Positions 43,751 to 52,364 of a DNA stretch of 59,356 nt are shown in pieces. The translations under genes and the position numbers were made by a program. The notes beneath the pieces are model-generated. The model had not been told where the DNA came from. It saw only the letters and a program-made list of their open reading frames with translations, and made no database searches. Every line of letters starts with the position of its first letter. Position 1 is the stretch's first letter. The stretch lies in assembly GCA_017444065.1 (NCBI GenBank), contig JAFSXJ010000139.1, forward strand, positions 1 to 59,356, read 5' to 3'. Source of the stretch: Paludibacteraceae bacterium. GTDB lineage: Bacteria > Bacteroidota > Bacteroidia > Bacteroidales > Paludibacteraceae.

Positions 43751-43918
43751 TTACCTATTCATTAGGAAGTAGAACTTCATGAACTCCTTTCCGACATCTT
43801 CGAGTTCGCGGAAGGTGGTGGCCATTGCGTTCATACCGGCAAGGAGAGGCTCCCTAAACGCCGGATTGTCTCCGTAGCCCGGATTGGCAAGCAAGGTTCT
43901 GATGCTTTGCTTGGGGTG
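43751..43918 (-). pseudogene. Possible C-terminal gene remnant in the 390-nt gap after the PpiD-like gene
   Basis: The 43708-44097 gap has no clear gene. On the minus strand 55 codons without a start read '...SIRTLLANPGYGDNPAF' and end 'TTFRELEDVGKEFMKFYFLM' plus NR and TAA. The codon use looks coding-like (GC-rich third positions), and the end is an amphipathic helix. Stops at 43919 and further upstream cut it off. It may be the tail of a lost gene. A long open frame on the other strand across this region is less coding-like. Confidence 0.35.
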
Positions 43919-44044
43919 TTATTGGAAGATGGTCCCGTGATGATCGTGTGCATCCAACAATCTTCGATGGTGCAACTATTCATAGAATACAGACGGCTAC
44001 GCCTGACAAAGTGCAAACACTCCGCATGGTTTGTACTTTACAAA

Positions 44045-44076
44045 CAAGATGAGCCTCCTGACGGGGGCTCATCTTG
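44045..44076 (-). terminator. Hairpin after the PpiD-like gene
   Basis: CAAGATGAGCC (44045-44055) pairs perfectly with GGCTCATCTTG (44066-44076), 21 nt after the minus-strand stop. Only TTTGT follows in the transcript, so it is a weak intrinsic or Rho-assisted terminator. Confidence 0.65.
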
Positions 44077-44097
44077 CTTGTTCGTTGACTGGTAGTC

Positions 44098-46113
44098 TTA
44101 TTGGAACGAGGCGCGGTTGTCCTCAATCTTGGCGTTCTGCTCAAGGTTGTTGATGAGCTGGTAGGGCAGCGAGTAGCCGGTGCGAGCATTGAGTTGCGCA
44201 ATCTCCGTCTCATAGTTCACCTCAGCCTCCGAGCGCTGTACATCGGCAGGAACCATAACAATCACACCCTGATTGCCTCGTACGGGTTTCGACAGCTCGC
44301 CCGCAGCAGTAGCAAACGCAGTACCGATAGCGGCAGGCTCCATACCCTCGTTGCCGAAACGATAGCTGTCCTCGGTTAGTTCGTCGATATGACGCACCTC
44401 GGTACCCATCAGCTCGGCAGCCTCTTGCAGCGTCTTGGCAGCAGCAATCTGCTTGCTGATGTACTCTGCTTTCTTGCGGTTGACTGCCTCATAACGCAGG
44501 GTGTTCTGCACGTCTTCAAAAGCGCGGTACTCGTCATCGTGGGTGGCGGTCAGCACGGCTACAATGTACTTGTCGCCACACTCGAAGACGTCGCTCACCT
44601 GGCCTTCTTTAGCCTTGAACGCCCAACGCACAATAGCGCGGCTGGCTTTCAGGTCAGCAACCTTGTTACCCATCTTCTGCAGACCGTTGGCTGTCAGCAC
44701 TTCCATCTGTGCCTCCTCGGCAGCAGCGCGGAATGCCTCTTCGTCGGTGTTCGCTACAACGAACTGGTTGGCGGTGTTATAGATAGCGGCATAGGTCTTG
44801 CTTGACGGCGTAACCTCGCGCTCGATGATAGCGAGCTTGACTTTCGGGGTCGGTTTGGTCAGACCGGTAATCTCAAACGTGCGGTCTTCCATACCCAGAC
44901 TGACGGTGAAGCGCTGTCCAACCTTGCCGGCAAATGCAGGCTCGGCGATGTTCTTCTGCAGGTCTGCCTCGGTGAACCAGCCATACTCCTGGTCTTGTTC
45001 ATCTTCCTTGGTGGCGATGCCCTTGAGTTGAACGGAGTCCGGCGTGCTGTAGCCGCAATCCATCAGTCGTGCCATGCGGAACGTACGGGTAGCCTCGTCA
45101 TAGTTGAGTGCCATGAAGTCATCTTTCTTCGCACCCTTGGCAAAGGCAAACTCCTTGTATGCCTCGGGAACATTGTTCTCTGAATAGTTGCGCCCGTCAT
45201 ACATGATGTCCGAGTTGCTGTTCACAACCAGTGCAACCTCATCGGTGGTGCGGAACTCATCCTCGATAGCCTGCATGGCTTTTTCAGCAAGCTCATAGTC
45301 AGCTTCGCTCGGCACGATGGGGAAGGCGATGTAAGCGATGTCGCGGTTAGGCGTCTGCTTGTACAGCGGCTTGCGCTCGTCGTAGATTTTGCGGATGTCG
45401 TTCGTGCTTACCTTAACCAGCGAGTCAGCTACAGTGTAGTACGGCTTGACGGCATAATCCACACTGACCTTCGTCTGACGTGCCTGTGCTACGTACTTGG
45501 CGTCGAGGTTGTTGGCGGTGATAAGGTTCTGCAGCAGACCTACGTACTTCTCCTGAAGACTGGTCAGGCTAACGGCGTTCTCCCAATACATCCAGTAGTC
45601 CTTAGCCTGCTTGATGTTGGCTTGTTGCTCCGCCGTCTCGGGCTCCATCTCGATGGTCTGGAGGAAGTTGAGCAGGTAGTTGCGGTCGAACTTGCCATCC
45701 ATACCCGTGAACATACGACGGGAGGTGATGAGTTGGTGAGGGTTGGCACCGGCGCAGAGCTCATACAGCTCGTCCGGAGTAACATCCATACCAATCTTGT
45801 CAGCCTGGTCTTTCAGGGTGTACTTTGCCACCATCATCTGCCAAACCTGATTGCGGATCTGCGCATGCATGTCTTCGTCAAAGTCGCTGCGACCGGACTC
45901 AATCTTATAGACTTCTGTCAGTTGCTCCACAGCGTTCTCGTACTCGGTGTAGTGAATCTTTTGTCCTTCAATCTCTCCGATGTACTCGCGGCTCTTGTTG
46001 AAGTACGAACTGCTGGAGTTAAGGACGTCGCCCAAAATAAATGCAAGCATAGCCAGACCTACTATCACCAGCAGGAACACGCCATGGTTGCGAATACGTT
46101 GTAATGTTGCCAT
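44098..46113 (-). CDS. PpiD/SurA-type periplasmic peptidyl-prolyl isomerase chaperone
   Basis: This 671-residue protein has an N-terminal membrane anchor ('GVFLLVIVGLAMLAFILGDVL', ~12-32), then a SurA-N-like chaperone domain ('YTEYENAVEQLTEVYKI', 'QVWQMMVAKYTLKDQADKIG') and rotamase-like regions ('YGWFTEADLQKNIAEPAF', 'AFKAKEGQVSDVFECGDKYIV'). Anchored in the inner membrane, it should help fold outer membrane and secreted proteins. It is transcribed from the promoter at 46227-46259. Confidence 0.85.
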   Translation of the reverse strand: MATLQRIRNHGVFLLVIVGLAMLAFILGDVLNSSSSYFNKSREYIGEIEGQKIHYTEYENAVEQLTEVYKIESGRSDFDEDMHAQIRNQVWQMMVAKYTLKDQADKIGMDVTPDELYELCAGANPHQLITSRRMFTGMDGKFDRNYLLNFLQTIEMEPETAEQQANIKQAKDYWMYWENAVSLTSLQEKYVGLLQNLITANNLDAKYVAQARQTKVSVDYAVKPYYTVADSLVKVSTNDIRKIYDERKPLYKQTPNRDIAYIAFPIVPSEADYELAEKAMQAIEDEFRTTDEVALVVNSNSDIMYDGRNYSENNVPEAYKEFAFAKGAKKDDFMALNYDEATRTFRMARLMDCGYSTPDSVQLKGIATKEDEQDQEYGWFTEADLQKNIAEPAFAGKVGQRFTVSLGMEDRTFEITGLTKPTPKVKLAIIEREVTPSSKTYAAIYNTANQFVVANTDEEAFRAAAEEAQMEVLTANGLQKMGNKVADLKASRAIVRWAFKAKEGQVSDVFECGDKYIVAVLTATHDDEYRAFEDVQNTLRYEAVNRKKAEYISKQIAAAKTLQEAAELMGTEVRHIDELTEDSYRFGNEGMEPAAIGTAFATAAGELSKPVRGNQGVIVMVPADVQRSEAEVNYETEIAQLNARTGYSLPYQLINNLEQNAKIEDNRASFQ

Positions 46114-46226
46114 ATTAGTAATTTAGTTATTATTTTCTGTTGTTTGTCAGGTCTTTCCGCAAACGCCGGAATATCCGGATTACCTGACATCACCTGTGCG
46201 CGCCTATAGACGCGCAAAAAGCGGAT

Positions 46227-46259
46227 GCAAAGATACAAAAAATATTCGATATATGCAAA
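46227..46259 (-). promoter_or_regulatory. Promoter of the PpiD-like gene
   Basis: On the minus strand TTTG (46259-46256), 20 nt, then TATCTTTGC (46235-46227): a perfect Bacteroidetes promoter about 113 nt upstream of the ATG. The leader contains the TCCGGA/CCGGAATAT word near 46171. Confidence 0.85.
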
Positions 46260-46309
46260 TAATTCTGCAAAAAAACTTTCAATCGCTCAATGCAGTTTAC
46301 TTTTGCAGT

Positions 46310-47377
46310 CTATACAATCTGTGCCGGTTGCAGCTTCTCGCGTATCTTGATATATATCGTGTTGCCTTTGTCCGCCTGCGAGATGATGACGTATCCCATA
46401 CCTATGCCTACCTTTCTGTCCGGCAGCATGATGCCCGAGGTTACGTGCCCTATCTTGTTGCCCTCGGCGTCGCAGATGTCGTAGCCGTTACGCGGTATGG
46501 CGCGCTCCAGACACTCGAAGTGCACCAGTTTGCGCTTTACGCCTTCGGCTTTCTGCTTGAGCAGGAAATCCTTGTCGATGAAGTCCTTGGCATTGAGCTT
46601 CGTTATCCACCCTAATCCTGCCTCTAATGGCGAAGTGGTGTCGTCGATGTCGTGGCCGTACAGGCAATACCATTTCTCCAGACGCAGCGAGTCGCGTGCG
46701 CCGAGACCGATAGGTGCGAGCCCGAACGGTTTGCCCACCTCGAACAGTGCATCCCATATCTGCATCGCATATTCTTTCGGGAAGTACAGTTCAAATCCTC
46801 CTGCGCCCGTGTAGCCTGTGTTGGAAAGGATGACGCCTTGCACACCTGCGAACGACCACTCGCGGAACGAGTAGTAGGGTATAGCACTCAGGTCGGCGTC
46901 CGTCAGCAGCTGTAGCATCTCGGTGGCTTTCGGCCCTTGCACGGCGAGTTGCGCGTACTTGTCCGAGGCGTTCTCGAGGTTCACGCCGAAGGTGTTCTGC
47001 TTGTTCACCCATGCCCAGTCCTTGTCGATATTGCCGGCATTAACTACCATCAGATACTTGGTGGTCGAATACTTGTAGATGATCAGGTCATCCACGATGC
47101 CGCCTTTGCCGTTGGGCATACAGGTATATTGCGCTTTGCCGGCATCGAGCTTGCTCACGTCGTTGGTGGTGATGTACTGCAGGAAATCCAGCGCTTTGTC
47201 GCCTTTCACCCAGAACTCGCCCATGTGGCTCACGTCAAACACGCCAACGCCTGTGCGGACAATCATGTGTTCCTGATTGATGCCTGTCGGGTACTGAATA
47301 GGCATGTTGAATCCGGCAAACTCTGCCATCTTCGCTCCGAGTGCAATGTGCACGTCGGTATAAGGGGTTGTTTTCAT
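46310..47377 (-). CDS. gcvT: Aminomethyltransferase (glycine cleavage system T protein)
   Basis: This tetrahydrofolate-dependent subunit of the glycine cleavage complex releases ammonia and transfers the methylene group. Family motifs include '[18 protein letters not shown]', '[13 protein letters not shown]', '[18 protein letters not shown]', '[11 protein letters not shown]', 'NAGNIDKDW' and '[15 protein letters not shown]'. 355 residues is normal. The other gcv genes are not in the window. It has its own promoter at 47415-47446. Confidence 0.95.
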   Translation of the reverse strand: MKTTPYTDVHIALGAKMAEFAGFNMPIQYPTGINQEHMIVRTGVGVFDVSHMGEFWVKGDKALDFLQYITTNDVSKLDAGKAQYTCMPNGKGGIVDDLIIYKYSTTKYLMVVNAGNIDKDWAWVNKQNTFGVNLENASDKYAQLAVQGPKATEMLQLLTDADLSAIPYYSFREWSFAGVQGVILSNTGYTGAGGFELYFPKEYAMQIWDALFEVGKPFGLAPIGLGARDSLRLEKWYCLYGHDIDDTTSPLEAGLGWITKLNAKDFIDKDFLLKQKAEGVKRKLVHFECLERAIPRNGYDICDAEGNKIGHVTSGIMLPDRKVGIGMGYVIISQADKGNTIYIKIREKLQPAQIV

Positions 47378-47414
47378 TATGGTAGTGATTATATGTTATT
47401 CTTCAAACGGATTA

Positions 47415-47446
47415 CAAAGGTACAAAAAATATTTGACATTTGCAAA
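47415..47446 (-). promoter_or_regulatory. Promoter of gcvT
   Basis: On the minus strand TTTG (47446-47443), 20 nt, then TACCTTTG (47422-47415): a perfect match. The ATG lies 38 nt downstream. No glycine riboswitch-like structure fits in so short a leader. Confidence 0.85.
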
Positions 47447-47456
47447 TATGGGACAC

Positions 47457-47486
47457 AAAAAAACGCCCCGAAGGACGTTTTTTTTT
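47457..47486 (-). terminator. UUCG-tetraloop terminator after the DUF5692-type gene
   Basis: In the minus-strand transcript AACGUCC (47479-47473), loop UUCG and GGGCGUU (47468-47462) form a 7-bp stem with one U-G pair, flanked by A- and T-runs on both sides. It can work in both directions and sits 15 nt after the stop of the upstream gene. Confidence 0.85.
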
Positions 47487-47500
47487 GCAAACACCATTGA

Positions 47501-48607
47501 TTAGGAGTTAACCACGGCGCGAGCCATAGCGTCCTTGTAGTACTTCTGGTCAACGAAGACATCCTCCTTGTACGGGTTGATGTGATGTTTCTTAGCCTGA
47601 GCGCAGATGTACGCAAGAGCGATGATGTTCGTTACGAGTGCGAGAGCGGAGATGAAGATCATCATCGACGGGTTGGCAGCGACAGCCGAAGCTTCAACGG
47701 TTGTTCCAACTACGCCATCAACGGCAGCCTGACCACCGGCTTCGTACAGTTTCTCGATAGTAGCCACACCTTCCGGATAGAGCACGGGCAGGGTAGCCCA
47801 GTCGTACCACTGGCGACCGTCCTTGAAAGTCTCCTGGAAGAGCGGGAACACCTGAGCAAACATGCACCAGATAGCCAGCGTGTTAGCGCGGTTCTGAATC
47901 CAACCGCCACGGTTCCAAAGGATAGCAGCTACGGTCGGAGCGAGCAGCAGAGCCACACCGCAATACCAGCTGTGCGTAGGCAGGCAGTTGTACGTGTAAG
48001 CAAAGTTCCAGATGTCGTAGATAACGATATACACCCAGGTCATGTCTGCCCAGATCATATCCTTACCGTCCTTAGAAGGATAAACCTTCCACCATGCGGT
48101 CATACAGAAGATGTTGATCAGACCGGCTACGCCGTTCATCACATTGTGCCAGCCACCATACTGCCACACACCTTCCGAGGTGAGCCACCACTTGTTCCAG
48201 CCCATGATAGCGGACTCGAAGTCCGAGGCACAAGCGATGAGGATGTTGATAGCCACGATGATGAACGGGAACGGCTTGAACCAGTGCTTGGCACCGATGC
48301 CCCACTCGTACTTGATCATCATGAAGCCGATACAGCCAGCAGTGGCGGCATAGAGCTTGGCGTAGTGGAACCAGCCCTGCATGTAGATATGCGTCTGGTT
48401 GTTCAGCGCCCACTCCGAGCCGAGACGTACACCTACGGCGATGGCGATGAAGTAAACGGTTAGTGCCAGCGGAATGGCAAAGAACGTGAGTGCGCCACCT
48501 AACTTGGTGCGGCGGGCAAACTCATTGAACAGGATCAGTCCGGCGAGGACTGCGAACATCATAACCCATTGAATAAGGGCGTGATCTCCATAGACTTGAA
48601 AAAACAT
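47501..48607 (-). CDS. Polytopic membrane protein of the DUF5692 type
   Basis: This 368-residue protein has about nine hydrophobic segments and very many Trp and aromatic residues ('GVWQYGGWHNVMNGVAGLI', 'TWVYIVIYDIWNFAYTYNC'). It ends in a polar tail ('HHINPYKEDVFVDQKYYKD'). I recall this family as DUF5692, found in Bacteroidota and Clostridia, function unknown. The 117-residue membrane protein gene lies 35 nt upstream and is probably its partner. Confidence 0.7.
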   Translation of the reverse strand: MFFQVYGDHALIQWVMMFAVLAGLILFNEFARRTKLGGALTFFAIPLALTVYFIAIAVGVRLGSEWALNNQTHIYMQGWFHYAKLYAATAGCIGFMMIKYEWGIGAKHWFKPFPFIIVAINILIACASDFESAIMGWNKWWLTSEGVWQYGGWHNVMNGVAGLINIFCMTAWWKVYPSKDGKDMIWADMTWVYIVIYDIWNFAYTYNCLPTHSWYCGVALLLAPTVAAILWNRGGWIQNRANTLAIWCMFAQVFPLFQETFKDGRQWYDWATLPVLYPEGVATIEKLYEAGGQAAVDGVVGTTVEASAVAANPSMMIFISALALVTNIIALAYICAQAKKHHINPYKEDVFVDQKYYKDAMARAVVNS

Positions 48608-48642
48608 AAATGATTAGATTTTGGTTGATTATTAATTGCTAT

Positions 48643-48996
48643 TTAAGCTTTGACAGCTTTTCTTTCTTTCAGATAGCACCATGCGCCCCATGCCAGGGTG
48701 ACGATGACGGACATAGGAATGCCTACGGTGAGTATCTCCCTGAGCATCACGGCTCCGCCGCCTTCAGTAGCGAGGGCGGTGAAGAACGGGTACTGCCACG
48801 TCACTTCGCCATTGATAATATGGTCAACAACAAGCATCAGTGAGCCTCCCCAGAGCATCATTTCCAGTGTTTTTAAGTTGCGCGATAAGAACGATTCATG
48901 CTGCGTGCCTTGTCCGGCAAGTGCTTTTCGTTCCATTTGTTTGCGATACGCAGTCGTTGCGATTGCCTGCGTAAGAGGTACAATAAAACAAGCCAT
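48643..48996 (-). CDS. Small membrane protein upstream of the DUF5692-type gene
   Basis: This 117-residue protein has three hydrophobic stretches: 'MACFIVPLTQAIATTA', 'TLEMMLWGGSLMLVVDHII' and 'GIPMSVIVTLAWGAWCYL'. It carries a basic loop ('RKQMERKALAGQGTQHES'). I know no named family. The spacing suggests an operon with the DUF5692-type gene. Confidence 0.65.
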   Translation of the reverse strand: MACFIVPLTQAIATTAYRKQMERKALAGQGTQHESFLSRNLKTLEMMLWGGSLMLVVDHIINGEVTWQYPFFTALATEGGGAVMLREILTVGIPMSVIVTLAWGAWCYLKERKAVKA

Positions 48997-49047
48997 ATAT
49001 ATTTACGATTTACGTATTTACGATTTACTAATTATTTAGCCAACAGG

Positions 49048-49392
49048 CTATCTGACCAGCAACTCTTTGATCTCCACTTCCCGCCCTTGCTTGAGCCATG
49101 TGTCCGGACTGCCGCAGTGTGGGCATATCTTGCCGTGTGCGACGGTCGGGTAGTCTTTGCCGCAGCCGTCGCAATGCGTCACGGCGGGTATCGGCTCTAT
49201 CTTCAGTTCGCAGCCCTTGAGCAACTCTTCCTTGTCTGCCGCCCAGCGCCAGCAGTCGGTAAGGTATTCCGGCACGATGGTACTCACTTCGCCGATGTTC
49301 ATCACAACGGTTGACACATGCTCCACATTGTTCTCCTCAGCCGCCTGCTTGACGTCGCGGATGATATAAAAGACGATACCTAATTCGTGCAT
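49048..49392 (-). CDS. hypA: Hydrogenase/urease nickel incorporation protein HypA
   Basis: This 114-residue nickel metallochaperone starts 'MHELGIV' (His2 binds Ni) and carries a zinc site of two CxxC pairs in 'THCDGCGKDYP' and 'ICPHCGSPD'. With HypB it delivers nickel to [NiFe]-hydrogenase or urease. No hydrogenase or urease structural gene is in the window. A dispersed repeat (49397-49413) lies 4 nt ahead of the start. Confidence 0.92.
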   Translation of the reverse strand: MHELGIVFYIIRDVKQAAEENNVEHVSTVVMNIGEVSTIVPEYLTDCWRWAADKEELLKGCELKIEPIPAVTHCDGCGKDYPTVAHGKICPHCGSPDTWLKQGREVEIKELLVR

Positions 49393-49396
49393 ACTA

Positions 49397-49426
49397 AGTC
49401 TGTATTCTGTCAGCGTCAGCGGTCTT
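49397..49426 (+). repeat. AGTCTGTATTCTGTCAG plus AGCGGTCTTTC element between hypA and the oxidoreductase
   Basis: The exact 17-mer shared with 39649-39665 is followed by CGTCAGCGGTCTTTC. The AGCGGTCTTTC part encodes the last residues and TGA stop of the oxidoreductase ('KKDR'), while the 17-mer fills the gap before hypA. Confidence 0.75.
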
Positions 49427-52271
49427 TCTTGAACAGAATCTTCCCTGCACGCTTGAGCATGTAAGGCATAATAGCACTGAACTTGTCCTCGGAGCGAACC
49501 ATGTGGCTGGCTTCAGGGTGCTCGCGGTGCAGGTGGATGGCGTCAAAGGCGCACTTGGTGGTGCACACGCCGCAACCGATACAACGGTTCTGGTCAACAA
49601 CCGACGCTCCGCAACCGAGGCAGCGGGCAGTCTCCTTGCGCACCTGCTCTTCGGTGAGCGTCTTGTGGTAGTCGGCAAAGGGGTTCTTCTTCGGTTCCAC
49701 ACCCGGGTCTTGGCGAGAGCCGTTGTCATAACTCTCGACGACGATGTCCTGCTTGTTCAGCTCAATGAAGTCACGACGGTTGCGTCCGATAGTCATGTGC
49801 CCATGCTGTACGAAGCGGTGCAGTGATTCCGCTGCTTCCTTGCCGGCAGCTATGGCATCAATGGCGAACTTAGGTCCGGTGAACACGTCACCACCGACGA
49901 AGATGTCCGGCTCAGCGGTCTGGTACGTTAGTTTATCTGCCACAGGAAAAACGCCGCGGAAGAACTCGACCTTGGTGTCCTTCAAGAGGTCCTTGAGGAC
50001 CACTGTCTGACCGATAGCGAAAATCACCATGTCCGCATCCAGCGTCAGCAGCTCGTTCTCGTCGAACTTAGGCGCAAAGCGGTGCTGCTCATCGAAGACC
50101 ATGACGCACTTCTTGAAGGTTATACCTTTCACTTTGCCCTCTTCACCTTTCACCTCTTTGGGTCCCCATCCGGGGTTGATCACTACGCCGTCCTCGCGTG
50201 CCTCGCGGCGTTCCTCTTTGGATGCCGGCATGATATCTTCGGTCTCCAACGAAAGCATCGTCACCTGCAAAGCACCGCTGCGCAGGGCGACGCGTGCCGC
50301 GTCGATAGCCACGTTGCCGCCGCCTACCACGACCACTCTTTTATCTTTGAGCGGAGCGGTCTTTTTACCGTCTGCCAATTGTCCGCAGTTGGCGTCGTGC
50401 AGGAAGTCGATGGCTGTAGTGGTGCCTTGCAGGGTGTCACCTTCGATGCCCGGCAGACGTCCGCCCTGACAACCTATCGCCACGTAGAAGCCCTTGTAGC
50501 CCTGCTTGCGCAGTTCGGCAATCGTTATATCCTTGCCCACCTCCACGCCGCAACGTATCTCCACGCCTATCTCGCGCATGATGTCTATCTCGGCATCAAT
50601 GACGTCTTTCTCCAGTTTGTACGAAGGAATGCCGTAGCGGAGCATGCCGCCGGGTTTCTCGTTGCGCTCGAACACGGTGGGTTTGTATCCCATCGTGGCG
50701 AGGTAATAGGCGCAGCTCAGTCCGGCAGGACCACCGCCAATGATGGCTATCTTCTCTTCCCAACGGTCTTGGACGTTGGAGCAGATGTTCACCTCGGGGA
50801 TGAAGCGCGTCTCGGCTTTCAAATCCTGCTCGGCTATGAACTTCTTGACGGCATCAATCGCCACGGGATTATCTATTGTACCGCGCGTGCACGCGTCTTC
50901 GCATCGGCGGTTGCAGATGCGTCCGCATACAGCAGGGAACGGGTTTTCGCGTTTGATGAGTTCCAGTGCCTCGCGGTACTTGCCCTCGGCGGCTTTCTTC
51001 AGGTAGCCTTGCACGGCTATATGCGCCGGACAGGCGGTCTTGCAGGGCGAAGTGCCGGTCGGATAGCAGTTGATGCGGTTTTTGTCGCGGTAATCTTCAT
51101 CCCACTTCTCGGGTCCCCATTTGCTGGCATCGGGCAACTCCTGCTTCGGGTAGGTTTGCTCGCCGTGCTTCGTGCAGAGTTTCTGCCCGAGTTTGACTGC
51201 ACCTGCCGGACAATATTCCACACATCTTCCGCAAGCCACGCAGTTCTTTGGATCAACCTTAGCCACGTAGGCACTACGCGACAGGTTGGGCGTGTTGAAC
51301 AGTTGCGAGGTGCGCAGGGCGTTGCATATCTTGACGTTGCAGTTGCAGATGGCGAAGATCTTGCCCTCGCCGTCGATGTTGGTCACCTGGTGCACAAATC
51401 CGTGGTCTTCGGCTTTCTTGAGGATGGCTATCGCCTCGTTGTAGGATATATAGTGTCCGCGGTTTGTTTCCACGAGGTACTCTGCCATGTCGCCCACACC
51501 GATACACCAGTCGCGGTAGTCATCGGCGCATCCCTCGTCCATCTTCTTTCGCCCGTAGCGGCACGAGCAGATACCTACGGCGAGGTGTCCTTCGTAGCGT
51601 TTGAGCCAGTAACTGATATGCTCAATGTCCGCCGTCTCATTCTCCATGTTGATGGCTTTCTCCACGGGTATGACATGCATGCCTATGCCTGCGCCGCCCA
51701 TCGGCACCATAGGTGTCACTTTCTCCAGCGGCAGGAACGTCATCCGCTCGAAGAACATCGCGAGCTCCGGATGCTTGTCCATCAGTTCGACGTTCATGTT
51801 GGTATATTCGGCACTGCCGGGCACGAACATCGGCACCCAGTATTCGCGTGCCTCGCGCTCGAAACTTGTGCCGGGCACCGGACCGTCTTTGGTGTAATGA
51901 TCGCCGTAGTCGTATTCGACCATTCCGAAGAATGCAAGTTTGTCCAGCAACTCATCGAATGACTTGGCATCCGGAGTGTAGTGCTTCTGCTTGTTCCATT
52001 CATGGAGTTCCTTGATGGAGTGATGCTCGCGCACTTGGAGGAACTTCTTGCTGAGCATATCCAGCAGCAGATCGAGCGAAGCCTCGCGGGTCACGGCGTC
52101 CATCTCGTCCTCGAAGATGCAAGCGAGACCCCAGTATTCCGGAGCGTCGGTAGTCATCTTCAGTTTGCCGGGTACGCGGTCGGTTACAGACTGTACGAAC
52201 TTTATCAGTTTCGGATTTGGATTCTTGTCGCCCCTGTGCTTGGGAACGAACTTGTCGGACATCTGTGGCAT
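49416..52271 (-). CDS. Large Fe-S/FAD oxidoreductase (GltD/NfnB-like core with extra ferredoxin domains)
   Basis: This 951-residue electron-transfer enzyme has an N-terminal ~360-residue part with 'GICSCRYG' (C235, C237), 'AICNCNVKIC' and a [4Fe-4S] motif 'CVACGRCVEYCP' (344-354). A GltD-type Fe-S domain follows ('SPCKTACP', 'CGRICNRRCEDACTRG'), then FAD-binding 'AIIGGGPAGLSCAYYL' (~509-524), NAD(P)-binding 'VVVVGGGNVAIDAAR' (646-660) and a C-terminal double Cys cluster 'CLGCGASV...CIGCGVCTTKC' (884-907). It probably moves electrons between NAD(P)H and ferredoxin. Its place between hypA and hypB hints at hydrogen metabolism. Residues ~634-645 are encoded by a dispersed repeat. Confidence 0.85.
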   Translation of the reverse strand: MPQMSDKFVPKHRGDKNPNPKLIKFVQSVTDRVPGKLKMTTDAPEYWGLACIFEDEMDAVTREASLDLLLDMLSKKFLQVREHHSIKELHEWNKQKHYTPDAKSFDELLDKLAFFGMVEYDYGDHYTKDGPVPGTSFEREAREYWVPMFVPGSAEYTNMNVELMDKHPELAMFFERMTFLPLEKVTPMVPMGGAGIGMHVIPVEKAINMENETADIEHISYWLKRYEGHLAVGICSCRYGRKKMDEGCADDYRDWCIGVGDMAEYLVETNRGHYISYNEAIAILKKAEDHGFVHQVTNIDGEGKIFAICNCNVKICNALRTSQLFNTPNLSRSAYVAKVDPKNCVACGRCVEYCPAGAVKLGQKLCTKHGEQTYPKQELPDASKWGPEKWDEDYRDKNRINCYPTGTSPCKTACPAHIAVQGYLKKAAEGKYREALELIKRENPFPAVCGRICNRRCEDACTRGTIDNPVAIDAVKKFIAEQDLKAETRFIPEVNICSNVQDRWEEKIAIIGGGPAGLSCAYYLATMGYKPTVFERNEKPGGMLRYGIPSYKLEKDVIDAEIDIMREIGVEIRCGVEVGKDITIAELRKQGYKGFYVAIGCQGGRLPGIEGDTLQGTTTAIDFLHDANCGQLADGKKTAPLKDKRVVVVGGGNVAIDAARVALRSGALQVTMLSLETEDIMPASKEERREAREDGVVINPGWGPKEVKGEEGKVKGITFKKCVMVFDEQHRFAPKFDENELLTLDADMVIFAIGQTVVLKDLLKDTKVEFFRGVFPVADKLTYQTAEPDIFVGGDVFTGPKFAIDAIAAGKEAAESLHRFVQHGHMTIGRNRRDFIELNKQDIVVESYDNGSRQDPGVEPKKNPFADYHKTLTEEQVRKETARCLGCGASVVDQNRCIGCGVCTTKCAFDAIHLHREHPEASHMVRSEDKFSAIMPYMLKRAGKILFKKDR
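50337..50363 (+). repeat. Exact copy of the TCTTTTATCTTTGAGC element inside the oxidoreductase gene
   Basis: TCTTTTATCTTTGAGC (50337-50352) plus GGAGCGGTCTT is identical in its 16-mer to the copies in the SusD signal peptide 30 kb away. On the coding (minus) strand it yields 'KKTAPLKDKR', just before the conserved 'VVVVGGGN' strand. Confidence 0.8.
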
Positions 52272-52364
52272 AAAACTATTTACGATTTAATCATTTACCA
52301 TTTCTTTTCTCGTTTCACTCGAACGATCTGCTTCGCCGTATGGTTCATTTATTTAGCCATTTAG

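Noticed and set aside
43775..44095. Plus-strand open frame across the gap after the chaperone gene
   Set aside because: It lacks an ATG, runs through the terminator hairpin, and has less coding-like codon use than the minus-strand remnant.
46297..46305. TACTTTTGC on the plus strand near the gcvT stop, as a promoter
   Set aside because: It has no -33 match and would only drive antisense RNA into gcvT.
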